In this document: piece by piece, positions 39,756 to 48,535 of the stretch
How the letters are laid out: each line of letters starts with the position of its first letter
Position numbering within the stretch: the stretch's first letter is position 1
From: Bog-473 sp963706555
GTDB lineage: Bacteria > Actinomycetota > Acidimicrobiia > Acidimicrobiales > RAAP-2
NCBI GenBank assembly: GCA_963706555.1
Contig: OY970164.1
Coordinates: forward strand, 3,906,001-3,970,000
Length of the DNA: 64,000 nt
Direction of reading: 5' to 3'
Program-made: the position numbers and the translations under genes
Notes under the pieces: generated by a model
The model's input: the letters and a program-made list of their open reading frames with translations, nothing else
Told to the model about the DNA's origin: nothing
Database searches by the model: none

Positions 39756-42082
39756 TGCGCCGGAGCGCTCCCCGCCAAGGCATAGAGGGTTGAGCGCTGC
39801 ACCAGGGGACGGCCCAGGGGAGCCACCAGCGATTCGAGCTCTTCGACCCCCATGCGCTGGCCGTGCGATGCACCCGCCGCACGCGAGATGTTCTCGTCCA
39901 TCAACGTGCCGCCGACATCGTTCGCTCCGGCCTGCAGGACCTGACGGGCACCCTCGACACCCATTTTGACCCAGCTCACCTGAATGTTGTCGATGTCGCC
40001 GTGATACGCGATGCGCGCCACGGAGTGCATCAGCAGCGTCTCGCGGAACGTCGGTCCGCGGCGCGCCTTGTGTTGCAGGTAGATCGGAGTGGCCATGTGG
40101 ACGAAGGGGAGCGGGACGAACTCCGTGAATCCGCCTGTCTCGCGCTGCAGGGCGCGGGTACGCACGATGTGCTTGGCCCAACTCTGCGGGTGCTCCACCG
40201 AGCCGAACATGATGGTGATGTTCGAACGCAGGCCGACGGAGTGCGCCGTCCGGTGCGCCTCGAGCCACTGCTCTGAGTTGATCTTGTCCGGACAGATCAG
40301 GGCGCGGATGTCGTCGTCGAGGATTTCGGCCGCGGTGCCGGGAAGCGTCTTCAACCCGGCCTCCTTCAACCGCGTCAGGTACTGCGCCAACGGCACCTCG
40401 GAACGGCGCGCGCCTTCGGTCACCTCGAGCGCGGTGAAGCCGTGAATGTGGATGCGCTCCGACGCGGCCCGCACCGCTCCGAGCACATGGATGTAGTAAT
40501 CGCCGTCGAAGTCGGGATGGATGCCGCCCTGTAGGCAGACTTCGGTGGCCCCCTCGGCTTCCGCCTCAGCCACCCTGCGGGTGATCTCGTCGAGTTCCAA
40601 CAGGTAGGGCGCCCCGCGCAGGTTCAGCGAGAGCGGCCCCTTGGAGAAAGCGCAAAAGCGGCACTTGAACGTGCAGACGTTGGTGTAGTTGATGTTGCGG
40701 TTGTGCACGAAAGTCACTGCATCGCCCACCACGGACCGCCGCATGTCGTCGGCCACTTCGGCCACCATGCGCACCTCAGGTCCGCGGGCGGAGAACAGCG
40801 TGACGATCTCGGCTTCGCCGACCTCCTGCCCGAGTGCGACACCATCGAGGATTTCGGCCACCGGCCCGGCCCAACGCTGCGCACGCCCGCCACTGCCACT
40901 GCCACTGCCACTGCCACTTCCACTGCCACTGCCACTGCCAGCGCCGTCACCAACCAAGACCGGCGGCGCAACCTCACCCCCCGAGCACCACGCCGCGTCA
41001 CGGGCCAGTCCCTCGGCGTCGGACACGTCGAGCACGGGGAAGACCAGATTGGGGTCGAGCCACGTCGCGGCGTCATGCGCGAAAGCTGGATACACCGTCA
41101 ACCGGGCTGCCAGCACATGCCCCGCGTCCTCGGTCGCCGCCCGCAGGGTCTCCAGTGCCGGCCAGGCCCGCTCGGGGTTCACGTGGTCGGCCGTGATCGG
41201 CGAAACCCCGCCCCAGTCGTCGATGCCTGCCGCCAGCAAGGGTGCCAGCTCGTCGGAGAGGTTCGGCGGGGCCTGGACATGCACCTCGGCGGGCAGCACG
41301 AGGCGCGCCACTGCGATGGCCCACAGCAGGTCATCGGTCGGGCAGGGCTCGGCGCGTGCCATTGCGGTACCCGGCTTGGGCAGGAAGTTCTGGACGATCA
41401 CCTCCTGCACGTGGCCGAAGCGGGCGTGCGAGGCCGCGATGGCCTGCAACGCCGTGAGTTGCCCGGGCCGGTCGTCGCCGATACCGACCAGGATCCCGGT
41501 GGTGAAGGGGATGTGGAGCTCGCCGGCTGCCTCGAGTGTGGCCAAGCGGCGTGCCGGCTCCTTGTCGGGCGCACTGCGGTGCGCGTCGAGGTCCTCGGCC
41601 AGCGACTCGAGCATCATGCCCTGGCTGGCGGCAAAAGGGCGCAACGCTGCCAGTTCCTCGGCGTAGAGGGCCCCGGCATTGGCATGGGGGAGGAGGCCGG
41701 TCTCCTCTAGGACGAGCTGGCAGACGTGGGCGAGGTAGTCGACCGTGGAGGCGAAGCCGTTGTCGGCCAGCCAGGTCTGCGCCAACGGGTAGCGCAGCTC
41801 GGGTCGCTCGCCCAGGGTGAAGAGCGCCTCGTAGCAACCGGCTTCCTTGCCGGCGCGGGCGATGCTGAGCACCTCGTCGGGCGTGAGGTAGGGAGAGGTG
41901 AGTCGGGCCGGGGCCTTGGCGAACGTGCAATAGCCACAGCGGTCCCGGCACAGCATCGTGAGCGGGATGAAGACCTTGGGCGAGTAGGTCACCCGGCGGT
42001 CGTAGGCCTCGTCACGCACACCCCGGGCCAATGCCATCAGGTCGGGCAACGGCATCTGTAGGAGATCGACGTCGGAAAGCAT
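39752..42082 (-). CDS. fbiC: FO synthase (fused CofG-CofH), F420 biosynthesis
   Basis: 776 aa bifunctional radical-SAM enzyme making 7,8-didemethyl-8-hydroxy-5-deazariboflavin from tyrosine and 5-amino-6-ribitylaminouracil. The CofG half has the cluster motif CRDRCGYC (Cys45/49/52) and the CofH half CTFKCRFC; both are intact. The halves are joined by a Gly-Ser linker coded by a CACTGC hexamer array (40890-40940). Start ATG 42082; an in-frame GTG at 42100 would add six residues and neither has a good ribosome site. First gene of the FO synthase-LOG pair. Its product feeds F420 for LLM/PPOX-type enzymes. Confidence 0.96.
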   Translation of the reverse strand: MLSDVDLLQMPLPDLMALARGVRDEAYDRRVTYSPKVFIPLTMLCRDRCGYCTFAKAPARLTSPYLTPDEVLSIARAGKEAGCYEALFTLGERPELRYPLAQTWLADNGFASTVDYLAHVCQLVLEETGLLPHANAGALYAEELAALRPFAASQGMMLESLAEDLDAHRSAPDKEPARRLATLEAAGELHIPFTTGILVGIGDDRPGQLTALQAIAASHARFGHVQEVIVQNFLPKPGTAMARAEPCPTDDLLWAIAVARLVLPAEVHVQAPPNLSDELAPLLAAGIDDWGGVSPITADHVNPERAWPALETLRAATEDAGHVLAARLTVYPAFAHDAATWLDPNLVFPVLDVSDAEGLARDAAWCSGGEVAPPVLVGDGAGSGSGSGSGSGSGSGSGGRAQRWAGPVAEILDGVALGQEVGEAEIVTLFSARGPEVRMVAEVADDMRRSVVGDAVTFVHNRNINYTNVCTFKCRFCAFSKGPLSLNLRGAPYLLELDEITRRVAEAEAEGATEVCLQGGIHPDFDGDYYIHVLGAVRAASERIHIHGFTALEVTEGARRSEVPLAQYLTRLKEAGLKTLPGTAAEILDDDIRALICPDKINSEQWLEAHRTAHSVGLRSNITIMFGSVEHPQSWAKHIVRTRALQRETGGFTEFVPLPFVHMATPIYLQHKARRGPTFRETLLMHSVARIAYHGDIDNIQVSWVKMGVEGARQVLQAGANDVGGTLMDENISRAAGASHGQRMGVEELESLVAPLGRPLVQRSTLYALAGSAPAQ

Positions 42083-42278
42083 TGGGGCCAATCTAGACAC
42101 CCGGCGGCCGGTACGGACCCGACCGGCCGATCGCGAGCGATTCAGCCTCCGCTTGCCACCCTGTTGCCCGCCCTATCGGCTGCACCAGAGACCGGCGTGC
42201 CGGCCTCTTCGCAGGCGGGTGTTCCGGCCGCACCGGAGACGGGCGTTCCGGCCTCACTCCGGCCGCCCCACGCCCGGC

Positions 42279-42388
42279 GCAGCGTGACGGACCGTCGCCC
42301 GGGGCAGCGTGACGGCAGCTGGCCTAACCCGACGCAGCGTGACGGACCGTCGCCCGGGGCAGCGTGACGGCAGCTGGCCTAACCCGAC
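42279..42388. repeat. Two perfect tandem copies of a 55-bp unit
   Basis: Copies at 42279-42333 and 42334-42388, each containing the sub-repeat GCAGCGTGACGG twice, with a partial third start at 42389. The second copy contains the stop codon of pgl (42379). The preceding 42150-42275 carries looser repeats around TTCCGGCC and fills the gap to FO synthase. Confidence 0.93.
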
Positions 42389-43185
42389 GCAGCTTCGTCG
42401 ATCAACCAGATCACCCGTGAGGCCTGTACGCGGGCGGCCGGGATGTCGTCGCCGCGGCGCAAGGCAGCGACGGCGTCACGCTTGCTGTCGCCGGCCACGG
42501 TGAAGAGGGCACAACGGGCCGCGTTGATGACCGGCAGCGTCACCGTCAACCGCGGGTGGGCGTTCTGTCCGTTCGGATCCTGCGTCGCAGCCACCAGGAC
42601 GTCGGGCGGAGCGTCGAGGGTGGGGGCGTGCGGGAAGAGCGAGGCCGTATGGCCGTCCGCCCCCATGCCCAGGTGGATGAGATCGATCCCCGGCCCGACC
42701 AGGAGCTCGGCCAAGACGCGCTGGTACTCCGCCACGCACGCCTCGACCGGTCCCGTCGTCGGCATCGGCCTGTAGGAGCCCAGGATGCCCACCCGGTCGA
42801 CGATGGCCTCTCGCACGAGCCGTTGATTGGCATCTTCGTCATCGGGGGGCACCAGCCGCTCGTCGCCGATGTAGATGTCGACCAGGGACCAGTCGAAGGC
42901 AGGATGCGCGGTAGGTACGGTGCCGCTCCCTGCACCGACGTCACCGACGGCGGCGCCTTCGAGAGCGGCCCCATCGCCGAGGCCGGCACCCACAGCGGCT
43001 CCCGCCGCGACGCCGGTGACCGCACTCAGGTGCTCGTAGCAGCGCTTGGCGATCGGGCCGCCCGAGAGCATGAGCGAGAAGCGCTCACCCGGGCGAGCGG
43101 CGAAGGCCTCGATCACCGTTCGTGTGAACGCCGCCGGGACATCGTCAACGGGCGTCGTCGCCTCCTCGATCGATTCCTGACTCAT
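42379..43185 (-). CDS. pgl: 6-phosphogluconolactonase
   Basis: 268 aa DevB-type lactonase of the oxidative pentose phosphate pathway. FSLMLSGGPIAKRCYEHL replaces the canonical SGGSTP loop, then VDIYIGDERLVPPDDEDANQ, IDLIHLGMGADGHTASLFPH (active-site His) and LTVTLPVINAARCALFTVAG. An Ala/Gly/Asp-rich insertion of about 30 residues (about 42905-43015) is unusual. The start codon lies in a 17-bp tandem repeat. It follows tal on the same strand. Confidence 0.92.
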   Translation of the reverse strand: MSQESIEEATTPVDDVPAAFTRTVIEAFAARPGERFSLMLSGGPIAKRCYEHLSAVTGVAAGAAVGAGLGDGAALEGAAVGDVGAGSGTVPTAHPAFDWSLVDIYIGDERLVPPDDEDANQRLVREAIVDRVGILGSYRPMPTTGPVEACVAEYQRVLAELLVGPGIDLIHLGMGADGHTASLFPHAPTLDAPPDVLVAATQDPNGQNAHPRLTVTLPVINAARCALFTVAGDSKRDAVAALRRGDDIPAARVQASRVIWLIDEAASG

Positions 43186-43233
43186 GCCGATTCCTGACTC
43201 ATGCCGATTCCTGGCTCATGCCGATTCCTGGCT
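43178..43233. repeat. 17-bp tandem repeat duplicating the pgl start codon
   Basis: TGACTCATGCCGATTCC at 43178 and 43195, TGGCTCATGCCGATTCC at 43212, and the beginning of a fourth. On the minus strand each unit reads GGAATCGGC ATG AGT CAG, so the initiation region of pgl is present three times in different frames; only the first (nearest the gene) is in frame. Confidence 0.93.
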
Positions 43234-43320
43234 CACGTAGAGCGTCCGTCCATGTGCAGCCCCGACGCACGTGACGCACGGACTCGCGACGTCGAGGCCC
43301 GCTCACGAAGTCCAGCTGCC

Positions 43321-44439
43321 TCACGAAAAGGTGGCGGCCTTGTCGGTCAGGGACTGCAGGAGCTCGTCGAACGATTTGGCGAAGGAGGCGACGCCTTCGT
43401 TCTCGAGCGTCAGCTCTACGTCCTCGATATCGATGCCCACGTCCTTCAGCTGGGCCAGCGTGGCCCGCGCAGCTTCGGGGTCGGCGTCCACTGTGCGCTT
43501 CAGCACTCCGTGGTCGACGAACGCCTCGATAGTCGCCTCAGGCAACGTGTTCACCGTCGACGGACCGATGAGCGAATTGACATAGAGCAGGTCGTCGTAG
43601 TCCGGATTCTTGGTCGACGTCGACGCCCACAGCGGCCGCTGGACGCGGGCGCCCTGCGCATCGAGCGCCTTCCACCGGTCCGAGGTGAATGCTGCGTGGA
43701 AGTGCTGATAGGCCACCTGGGCCTGGGCCACCGCGGCCTTGCCCCGCAGGGCGAGGATGGCGGGGTCGCCCGTCGCGCCCCCGGCCAACGTCTCGAGGCG
43801 GCGGTCCACTTCGGTGTCGACCCGGCTGACGAAGAAGGAGGCCACGCTGGCCACGTGCGGGAGCTCCTTGGTCCGTCCGGCCTTCACGAGCGCCTCGATG
43901 CCGCTGATGTACGCCTCTATCACGTCGTCGTAGCGGTCGATCCCGAAAATCAGGGTGACGTTGATGCTGCGGCCTTCGCTGATCATGGTGTTGATCGCCG
44001 GCACACCCTCTTTCGTCGCCGGGATTTTGACCAACAGGTTGGGTTGGGCGATGCGGGTGTGGAGCATGCGGGCATCACGCACGGTGCCGTCGGTGTCATG
44101 GGCGAGGGCCGGCGACACCTCCAGGGAGACGTAGCCGTCCTCCCCGTCGCTCTCGTCGTAGACCGGGCGCAGCAGCTGGAGCCCGTGCAGGATGTCGGTG
44201 ATGGCCATCTCCCAGTAGGCGCTGTCCACCGTGTGGTCCTTCATCAGCTCGGCGAACTGGGCGTCGTAGGTGTTCTGCCCGCTGATGGCCTTGGCGAGAA
44301 TGGTGGGATTGGAGGTGATCCCCCGCACGCCCATCGAGACGAACTCCGCCAGCTTCCCGTCCTCGAGCCAGTCGCGGCGCAGGTTGTCCAGCCATGGGCT
44401 CTGGCCACCGATGTCATACAGCTCGTGGAGACGGGTCAT
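43321..44439 (-). CDS. tal: Transaldolase
   Basis: 372 aa, actinobacterial-type long transaldolase of the non-oxidative pentose phosphate pathway. Signatures: GVRGITSNPTILAKAISGQN, the Schiff-base Lys in NLLVKIPATKEGVPAI, INVTLIFGIDRYDDVIEAY, VASFFVSRVDTEVDRRL and RPLWASTSTKNPDYDDLLYV. It lies 157 bases downstream of tkt on the same strand. Confidence 0.96.
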   Translation of the reverse strand: MTRLHELYDIGGQSPWLDNLRRDWLEDGKLAEFVSMGVRGITSNPTILAKAISGQNTYDAQFAELMKDHTVDSAYWEMAITDILHGLQLLRPVYDESDGEDGYVSLEVSPALAHDTDGTVRDARMLHTRIAQPNLLVKIPATKEGVPAINTMISEGRSINVTLIFGIDRYDDVIEAYISGIEALVKAGRTKELPHVASVASFFVSRVDTEVDRRLETLAGGATGDPAILALRGKAAVAQAQVAYQHFHAAFTSDRWKALDAQGARVQRPLWASTSTKNPDYDDLLYVNSLIGPSTVNTLPEATIEAFVDHGVLKRTVDADPEAARATLAQLKDVGIDIEDVELTLENEGVASFAKSFDELLQSLTDKAATFS

Positions 44440-44461
44440 CTGGGAAGCTCCTTACTCATTC

Positions 44462-44588
44462 GGCGTGCTCATTAAAACTGCGTGCTCACTCAAACTGCGT
44501 GCTCATCCGGCGGGCTCATTCACACGGCGTGCGGTGCCACGGGGTCGGGCGGCGTGCTCACCCGGCGAACTGACCCGGCGTGCACACC
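44462..44588. repeat. Degenerate tandem repeat between tkt and tal
   Basis: About seven imperfect 13-18-bp units around GCGTGCTCA[C/T]TC fill most of the gap between the tkt stop and the tal start. The unit contains CTCAT, so minus-strand ATG codons recur. Confidence 0.75.
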
Positions 44589-44596
44589 TTGCGTAT

Positions 44597-46642
44597 TCAC
44601 TTGGCGTTCAAGAGGGCATGTGCCCTTTCGACCACATGTTCAACCGTGAAGCCCAACCTTTCCATGGCGACGGCGCCCGGGGCGGACGCCCCGAATCGAT
44701 CCAGCCCGATGGAGTCGTCGACGTAGCGGCTCCAGCCGAAGGTCGAGCCCGCTTCGACGCTCAGCGCCGGCACGCGGTGGGGCAGTACCTGTTCCCGGTA
44801 GACATCGTCCTGCTCCTCGAACCATTCCCAGCACGGCAGCGAGACCACCTGGGTCGGCACGCCCGCGCTTTCGAGGTTCTTGGCCGCGTCCAGGCAGAGA
44901 TGCACTTCACTTCCTGTACCGACCAGCACGATCCGCGGCTCACTGCTGGCAGGCGCCAGCACGTAACCGCCCTTCGCCACCCCTGCTTCGGCCAGAGCCT
45001 CGGTCTCCGCCAATACCGGAATGTCCTGACGGCTCAGGGCCAGGCCGACAGGTCGCTCCGCGTCGACGGACAGGCGCCATGCCTGCGCGGTCTCGTTGGC
45101 GTCAGCCGGCCGCACCAGATCGATGCCCGGCATCGCCCGCAATGAGGCCAGTTGCTCCACCGGCTGGTGGGTCGGCCCGTCCTCACCGAGGCCGATCGAG
45201 TCATGGGTCCACGAATAGATCACGTGGTACCGCGAGAGCCCGGCCAGGCGCACCGACGGGCGCATGTAGTCGGAGAAGACGAAGAAGGTGCCCCCGATCG
45301 GGAGGACACCGCCGTGGGCCGCCAGCCCGTTCATGATGCCGCCCATCCCGTGCTCGCGAATGCCGTAGTGCAGCTGCGCCCCACCGGGGGTCTCCGCCGC
45401 TTGGATCTCTGCGCCCTTGACCAGGACCCCGTTGTTCCCGGTGAGGTCGGCCGAGCCGGCCACCAAACCGGGCAGACCCTCGGACGAGGCGTTGATGCAC
45501 TGGTTGATGGCGTGACGCGTCGCCAGCTTGGTGCCCGCTTCGAACTTCGGCAGCTTGTCGTCCCAGCCGGGTATACCCCGACCCGCCTGCGCCGCGTCCC
45601 AGGCCACCCGGTCGCCGTCCCATGCGGCGAAGCGCTCTTCCCATTCCTTGCGATGGGCCGCGCCACGGGCGACCTCCTGCCCGTAGAAGGCGCGCACCTC
45701 GTCGGGCACCCAGAAGGTCTCGTCGGCGGGCAGGCCCAGGAGCTCCTTGGTCGCCCGGATTTCGTCGGCCCCGAACGGCGACCCGTGGGCGGCCGCGGTG
45801 TCGGTCAACTTGGGCGACGGCCAACCGATGTGACTCCGCAGCACCAGGAGCGTGGGCTTGGCGTCGGGGCCGTCACTCGGAGCCTCGAGAGCTTCGCGGA
45901 TGGCGGCCTCCAGGCCGTCGACGTCATTCGCCATTTCACCGAGGTTGCGCACGTTCCAGCCGTAGGCCTCGAAGCGCTCCTCCACGTTGTCGTTGTAGGT
46001 GAGCTCGGTGGGGCCGTCGATGGTGATGTGGTTGTCGTCGTAGAACGCCATCAGCCGGCCCAGTTTGAGGTGGCCGGCGAGGGACGCCGCCTCGTGCGAG
46101 ATGCCCTCCATGAAGCACCCGTCCCCGGCGATGACGTAGGTGCGGTGGTTGCAGACGTCGCTCCCGAAGCGGGCCCGTACGACCCGTTCGGCGATGGCCA
46201 GGCCGACTGCGTTGGCCACGCCTTGGCCGAGTGGTCCGGTCGTGACTTCGATACCGTCGGTATCGAGCCGCTCGGGATGCCCCGGTGTCCGGCTTCCGAA
46301 CTGGCGGAACTGGCGAAGGTCGTCCAACGAGAGGTCGTACCCCGTCAGGTAGAGGAGGGAGTACAGCAAAATGCACGCATGCCCGTTCGACAAGACGAAC
46401 CGGTCCCGGTCGGGCCAATGCGAGGCCTGTGGGTCGTGCCGCATGATGCGCGTCCACAACACGTGGGCCAGTGGGGCAAGCGCCATCGCCGTACCGGAGT
46501 GACCGGAATTGGCTTGCTCAGGCGCATCCATGGCCAGGCCCCGGATCACGTTGATGCCCAACTGGACCAGGGCGGGATCCTGGACGACCGGGGGGAGCGG
46601 AGGTGGCGCGGAGGTGGCGGCCGAAGATGCTGCTTGGGTCAT
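44597..46642 (-). CDS. tkt: Transketolase
   Basis: 681 aa thiamine-diphosphate enzyme. Motifs: SGHSGTAMALAPLAHVLW, the ThDP-binding AGDGCFMEGISHEAASLAGH to YDDNHITIDG, GIREHGMGGIMNGLAAHGG, THDSIGLGEDGPTHQPVEQL (catalytic His region) and RPADANETAQAWR. First gene of tkt-tal-pgl. Start ATG 46642. It is divergent from the thioesterase gene across a short gap that must hold both promoters unless the thioesterase starts at its downstream ATG. Confidence 0.97.
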   Translation of the reverse strand: MTQAASSAATSAPPPLPPVVQDPALVQLGINVIRGLAMDAPEQANSGHSGTAMALAPLAHVLWTRIMRHDPQASHWPDRDRFVLSNGHACILLYSLLYLTGYDLSLDDLRQFRQFGSRTPGHPERLDTDGIEVTTGPLGQGVANAVGLAIAERVVRARFGSDVCNHRTYVIAGDGCFMEGISHEAASLAGHLKLGRLMAFYDDNHITIDGPTELTYNDNVEERFEAYGWNVRNLGEMANDVDGLEAAIREALEAPSDGPDAKPTLLVLRSHIGWPSPKLTDTAAAHGSPFGADEIRATKELLGLPADETFWVPDEVRAFYGQEVARGAAHRKEWEERFAAWDGDRVAWDAAQAGRGIPGWDDKLPKFEAGTKLATRHAINQCINASSEGLPGLVAGSADLTGNNGVLVKGAEIQAAETPGGAQLHYGIREHGMGGIMNGLAAHGGVLPIGGTFFVFSDYMRPSVRLAGLSRYHVIYSWTHDSIGLGEDGPTHQPVEQLASLRAMPGIDLVRPADANETAQAWRLSVDAERPVGLALSRQDIPVLAETEALAEAGVAKGGYVLAPASSEPRIVLVGTGSEVHLCLDAAKNLESAGVPTQVVSLPCWEWFEEQDDVYREQVLPHRVPALSVEAGSTFGWSRYVDDSIGLDRFGASAPGAVAMERLGFTVEHVVERAHALLNAK

Positions 46643-46680
46643 ATCTCACCCTACCCAGTGCTCGCCTATCCTCACCACGG

Positions 46681-47247
46681 ATGACGCCAAATTCACCGGG
46701 CACGACGGCGGACGCGGCGGGGACGTCGCCGAAATCGGCGGGGCAGTCGCCGGACGCGGCGGGGACGTCGCCGGACGCGGCGGGGACGTCGCCGAAATCG
46801 GCGGGGACGACACCGAAACGTCACCGCATGCAGGTGCCCCCCAACAGCGACCTCACCCTCGGCATGGTCTGCGTCGACAAGTCGGAGCCGGGGCGTTGCA
46901 CCTGGCGGATGAAGGCCGACGAGCGCTTCGCCAATCCCGCGGGCACCATGCAGGGGGGATTCCTCGGCGCCTTCGCCGACTCGTCGATGGGGGCGGCCGC
47001 TGTCACCTTCACCCAAGGTCGCAAGGTCTTCTGCGCCAATGCCGAGATGAAGATCAGCTTTCTAGCCCCCGTCCCGCCTGACGCCGTCCTCACGTGTACA
47101 GCGGAGGTCGTTTCGGGCGGGTCGACGGTTGCGTTCGTCGAGGCGAGTATCTGGGCTGCCGCCCCCGAGGCAGGTGGGACGCCTGGCACGGAGGGCCGCC
47201 TGGTGGCCAGGGCCAACTCCACCTATATCTTCCGCCCACGGGGCTGA
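46681..47247 (+). CDS. PaaI/hotdog-fold thioesterase
   Basis: 188 aa from ATG 46681, or 139 aa from ATG 46828 (MQVPPNSDLTLGMVCVDKSE), where the conserved fold begins. The hotdog domain shows RFANPAGTMQGGFLGAFADS (Asn/Gly-Gly catalytic region of PaaI-like acyl-CoA thioesterases) and FCANAEMKISFLAPVPPDAV. The longer form starts with in-frame seven-residue repeats (SPDAAGT/SPKSAGT) coded by a 21-bp tandem array, which is unlikely to be part of the fold. Confidence 0.82.
   Translation: MTPNSPGTTADAAGTSPKSAGQSPDAAGTSPDAAGTSPKSAGTTPKRHRMQVPPNSDLTLGMVCVDKSEPGRCTWRMKADERFANPAGTMQGGFLGAFADSSMGAAAVTFTQGRKVFCANAEMKISFLAPVPPDAVLTCTAEVVSGGSTVAFVEASIWAAAPEAGGTPGTEGRLVARANSTYIFRPRG
46696..46806. repeat. 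21-bp tandem repeat at the thioesterase 5' end
   Basis: Five units of 21 bp built from CGCCGGACGCGGCGGGGACG or CGCCGAAATCGGCGGGGACG (plus one variable base). Either it is an in-frame N-terminal extension of the thioesterase or it is a leader array ending just before ATG 46828. Only the 3-multiple period distinguishes it from the non-coding arrays elsewhere. Confidence 0.85.
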
Positions 47248-47280
47248 GGCGGGATCTTCCGCCCACGGGGCTAAGGCGGG
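47227..47280. repeat. 27-bp duplication spanning the thioesterase stop codon
   Basis: Two adjacent copies, 47227-47253 and 47254-47280, beginning ATCTTCCGCCCACGGGGCT, with one mismatch. The first includes the TGA stop; the second carries TAA at the corresponding place. Confidence 0.9.
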
Positions 47281-47550
47281 AAATCTGTCCAATTCCGGGT
47301 ACCCGGGGGTCGTCGGGGGTAAAAACCAAGGGATGTCGAGGTAAAGCCCTAAGGTTGTCGGGAGAGGACTTGGGGTCGCGGGGACCCCACAGGGTGATTA
47401 CGACATCGAGGCGGCGTCGGGTTGCCCCGGGGATCGCTCCCGGGGGGTTCTTGGTGCCGGGCAGGGATGTGGGCTGCCTCGAGGATGAGAAGCAGACGGA
47501 GGCAGTGAAAACCAGACCGGTGTTTGCACCACACCGGCCAACAGACCAGG
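47281..47550. other. Intergenic stretch, no supported gene
   Basis: About 270 bp rich in G-runs (GGGTACCCGGGGGTCGTCGG type text) between the thioesterase and a membrane-protein operon. No clear gene, terminator T-tract or RNA motif. Confidence 0.45.
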
Positions 47551-48306
47551 ATGGCGGGCCACATGGCACCATTTCGCTCGAACTCGGCTGACGGCGCCCG
47601 TGGGATACGTCGCGCCGGCGACAATGCGTACAAGATCACCGTCGACTACCTCAAGCAGGAGACGATCGGTCCGCTCCAGGGACTCGGACGCTTCCTGCTT
47701 TGGGGCGTGTCGGGGTCGTTGGCGATTGCCGTCGGCGTCGTGCTGCTGCTCGTGGGCATTCTGCGTGTCCTGCAGGAGGAAACGGGGACGGCGCTCACCG
47801 GCAACTGGTCATGGGTCCCGTACTTCGCGGTCTCGCTGATCGGTGCCGGTGTGGCGGGCGTGGCGGGGTGGCGTATTACCGCTGGCCCAGGCAAGCAGAA
47901 GGTGCCGGTGAACCGGAACCCGGGGCCACCACCGCATGACGGCGGGACGGGAACGGGTTCGGGGATTGGTTCGGGTTCGGGCTCGGGAAGTGGGGTTGGG
48001 GCGGCCGAGACGGCACCGGTGCCACAGGCGGCGGCAGTGCCTCAGACGACGGTGCCTCAGACGACGGTGCCGGAAGCGGCAGTGCCCCAGGCGACAGTGC
48101 GAGAAGCGACGATGACGACGCAGACGGTGGTGCCGGGCGAGGGGACAACGCCTGGGGCGACTGCAACGCAGACGGCGGCGTGGCCGGTCACACCGGATTC
48201 GGGCGCGCCAGGTGCGGCCGCACCGGATTCCGCCGCACCTGATTCGGCCGCACCGGGGACGACAGGGCAGGGGAGTGCAGAACTCGGAGAGGAAGGACAC
48301 AGCTGA
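47551..48306 (+). CDS. Membrane protein with long low-complexity tail
   Basis: 251 aa from ATG 47551 (ATG 47563 is equally possible). Two membrane spans (GRFLLWGVSGSLAIAVGVVL and WVPYFAVSLIGAGVAGVAGW), then about 140 residues of Gly/Ser, Pro/Val/Thr and Ala/Pro repeats (VPQTTVPQTTVPEAAVPQAT, DSAAPDSAAP). The spans resemble actinobacterial phage-holin-superfamily/DUF1469-like proteins; this is a weak assignment. Overlaps the next gene by one base (TGATG). Confidence 0.65.
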   Translation: MAGHMAPFRSNSADGARGIRRAGDNAYKITVDYLKQETIGPLQGLGRFLLWGVSGSLAIAVGVVLLLVGILRVLQEETGTALTGNWSWVPYFAVSLIGAGVAGVAGWRITAGPGKQKVPVNRNPGPPPHDGGTGTGSGIGSGSGSGSGVGAAETAPVPQAAAVPQTTVPQTTVPEAAVPQATVREATMTTQTVVPGEGTTPGATATQTAAWPVTPDSGAPGAAAPDSAAPDSAAPGTTGQGSAELGEEGHS

Positions 48307-48527
48307 TGCCAGGGCCAGGGACCAACGGACGACGCATCACGCGGGAGGATGTTCAGGCGGCTTACGCCAATCTGATGGGGGAGGGAGAGGCCACGGCGCG
48401 ATCCGCCGCCCCTCAAGGTCTCGCGACCGCCGGGGCAGCAGCGATGGCCGTGGTGACCCTGGCCTTCTTCATCGGGCGTCGCCGTGGCCGCAGCCGCTCG
48501 GCTGTCGTTGAGATCAGGCGGCTCTAG
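48306..48527 (+). CDS. Small single-span membrane protein
   Basis: 73 aa with an N-terminal helix-rich part (ITREDVQAAYANLMGEGEAT), one membrane helix (AGAAAMAVVTLAFFIG) and a basic tail. It is translationally coupled to the preceding membrane protein and is followed 8 bases later by the next small gene. Confidence 0.6.
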   Translation: MPGPGTNGRRITREDVQAAYANLMGEGEATARSAAPQGLATAGAAAMAVVTLAFFIGRRRGRSRSAVVEIRRL

Positions 48528-48535
48528 GTCACCTC

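Noticed and set aside
38637..40268. N-terminal extension of the LOG protein by about 170 residues into the FO synthase gene
   Set aside because: The extension is antisense-frame text of fbiC codons; the GTG at 39755 with a 4-base overlap is the natural start.
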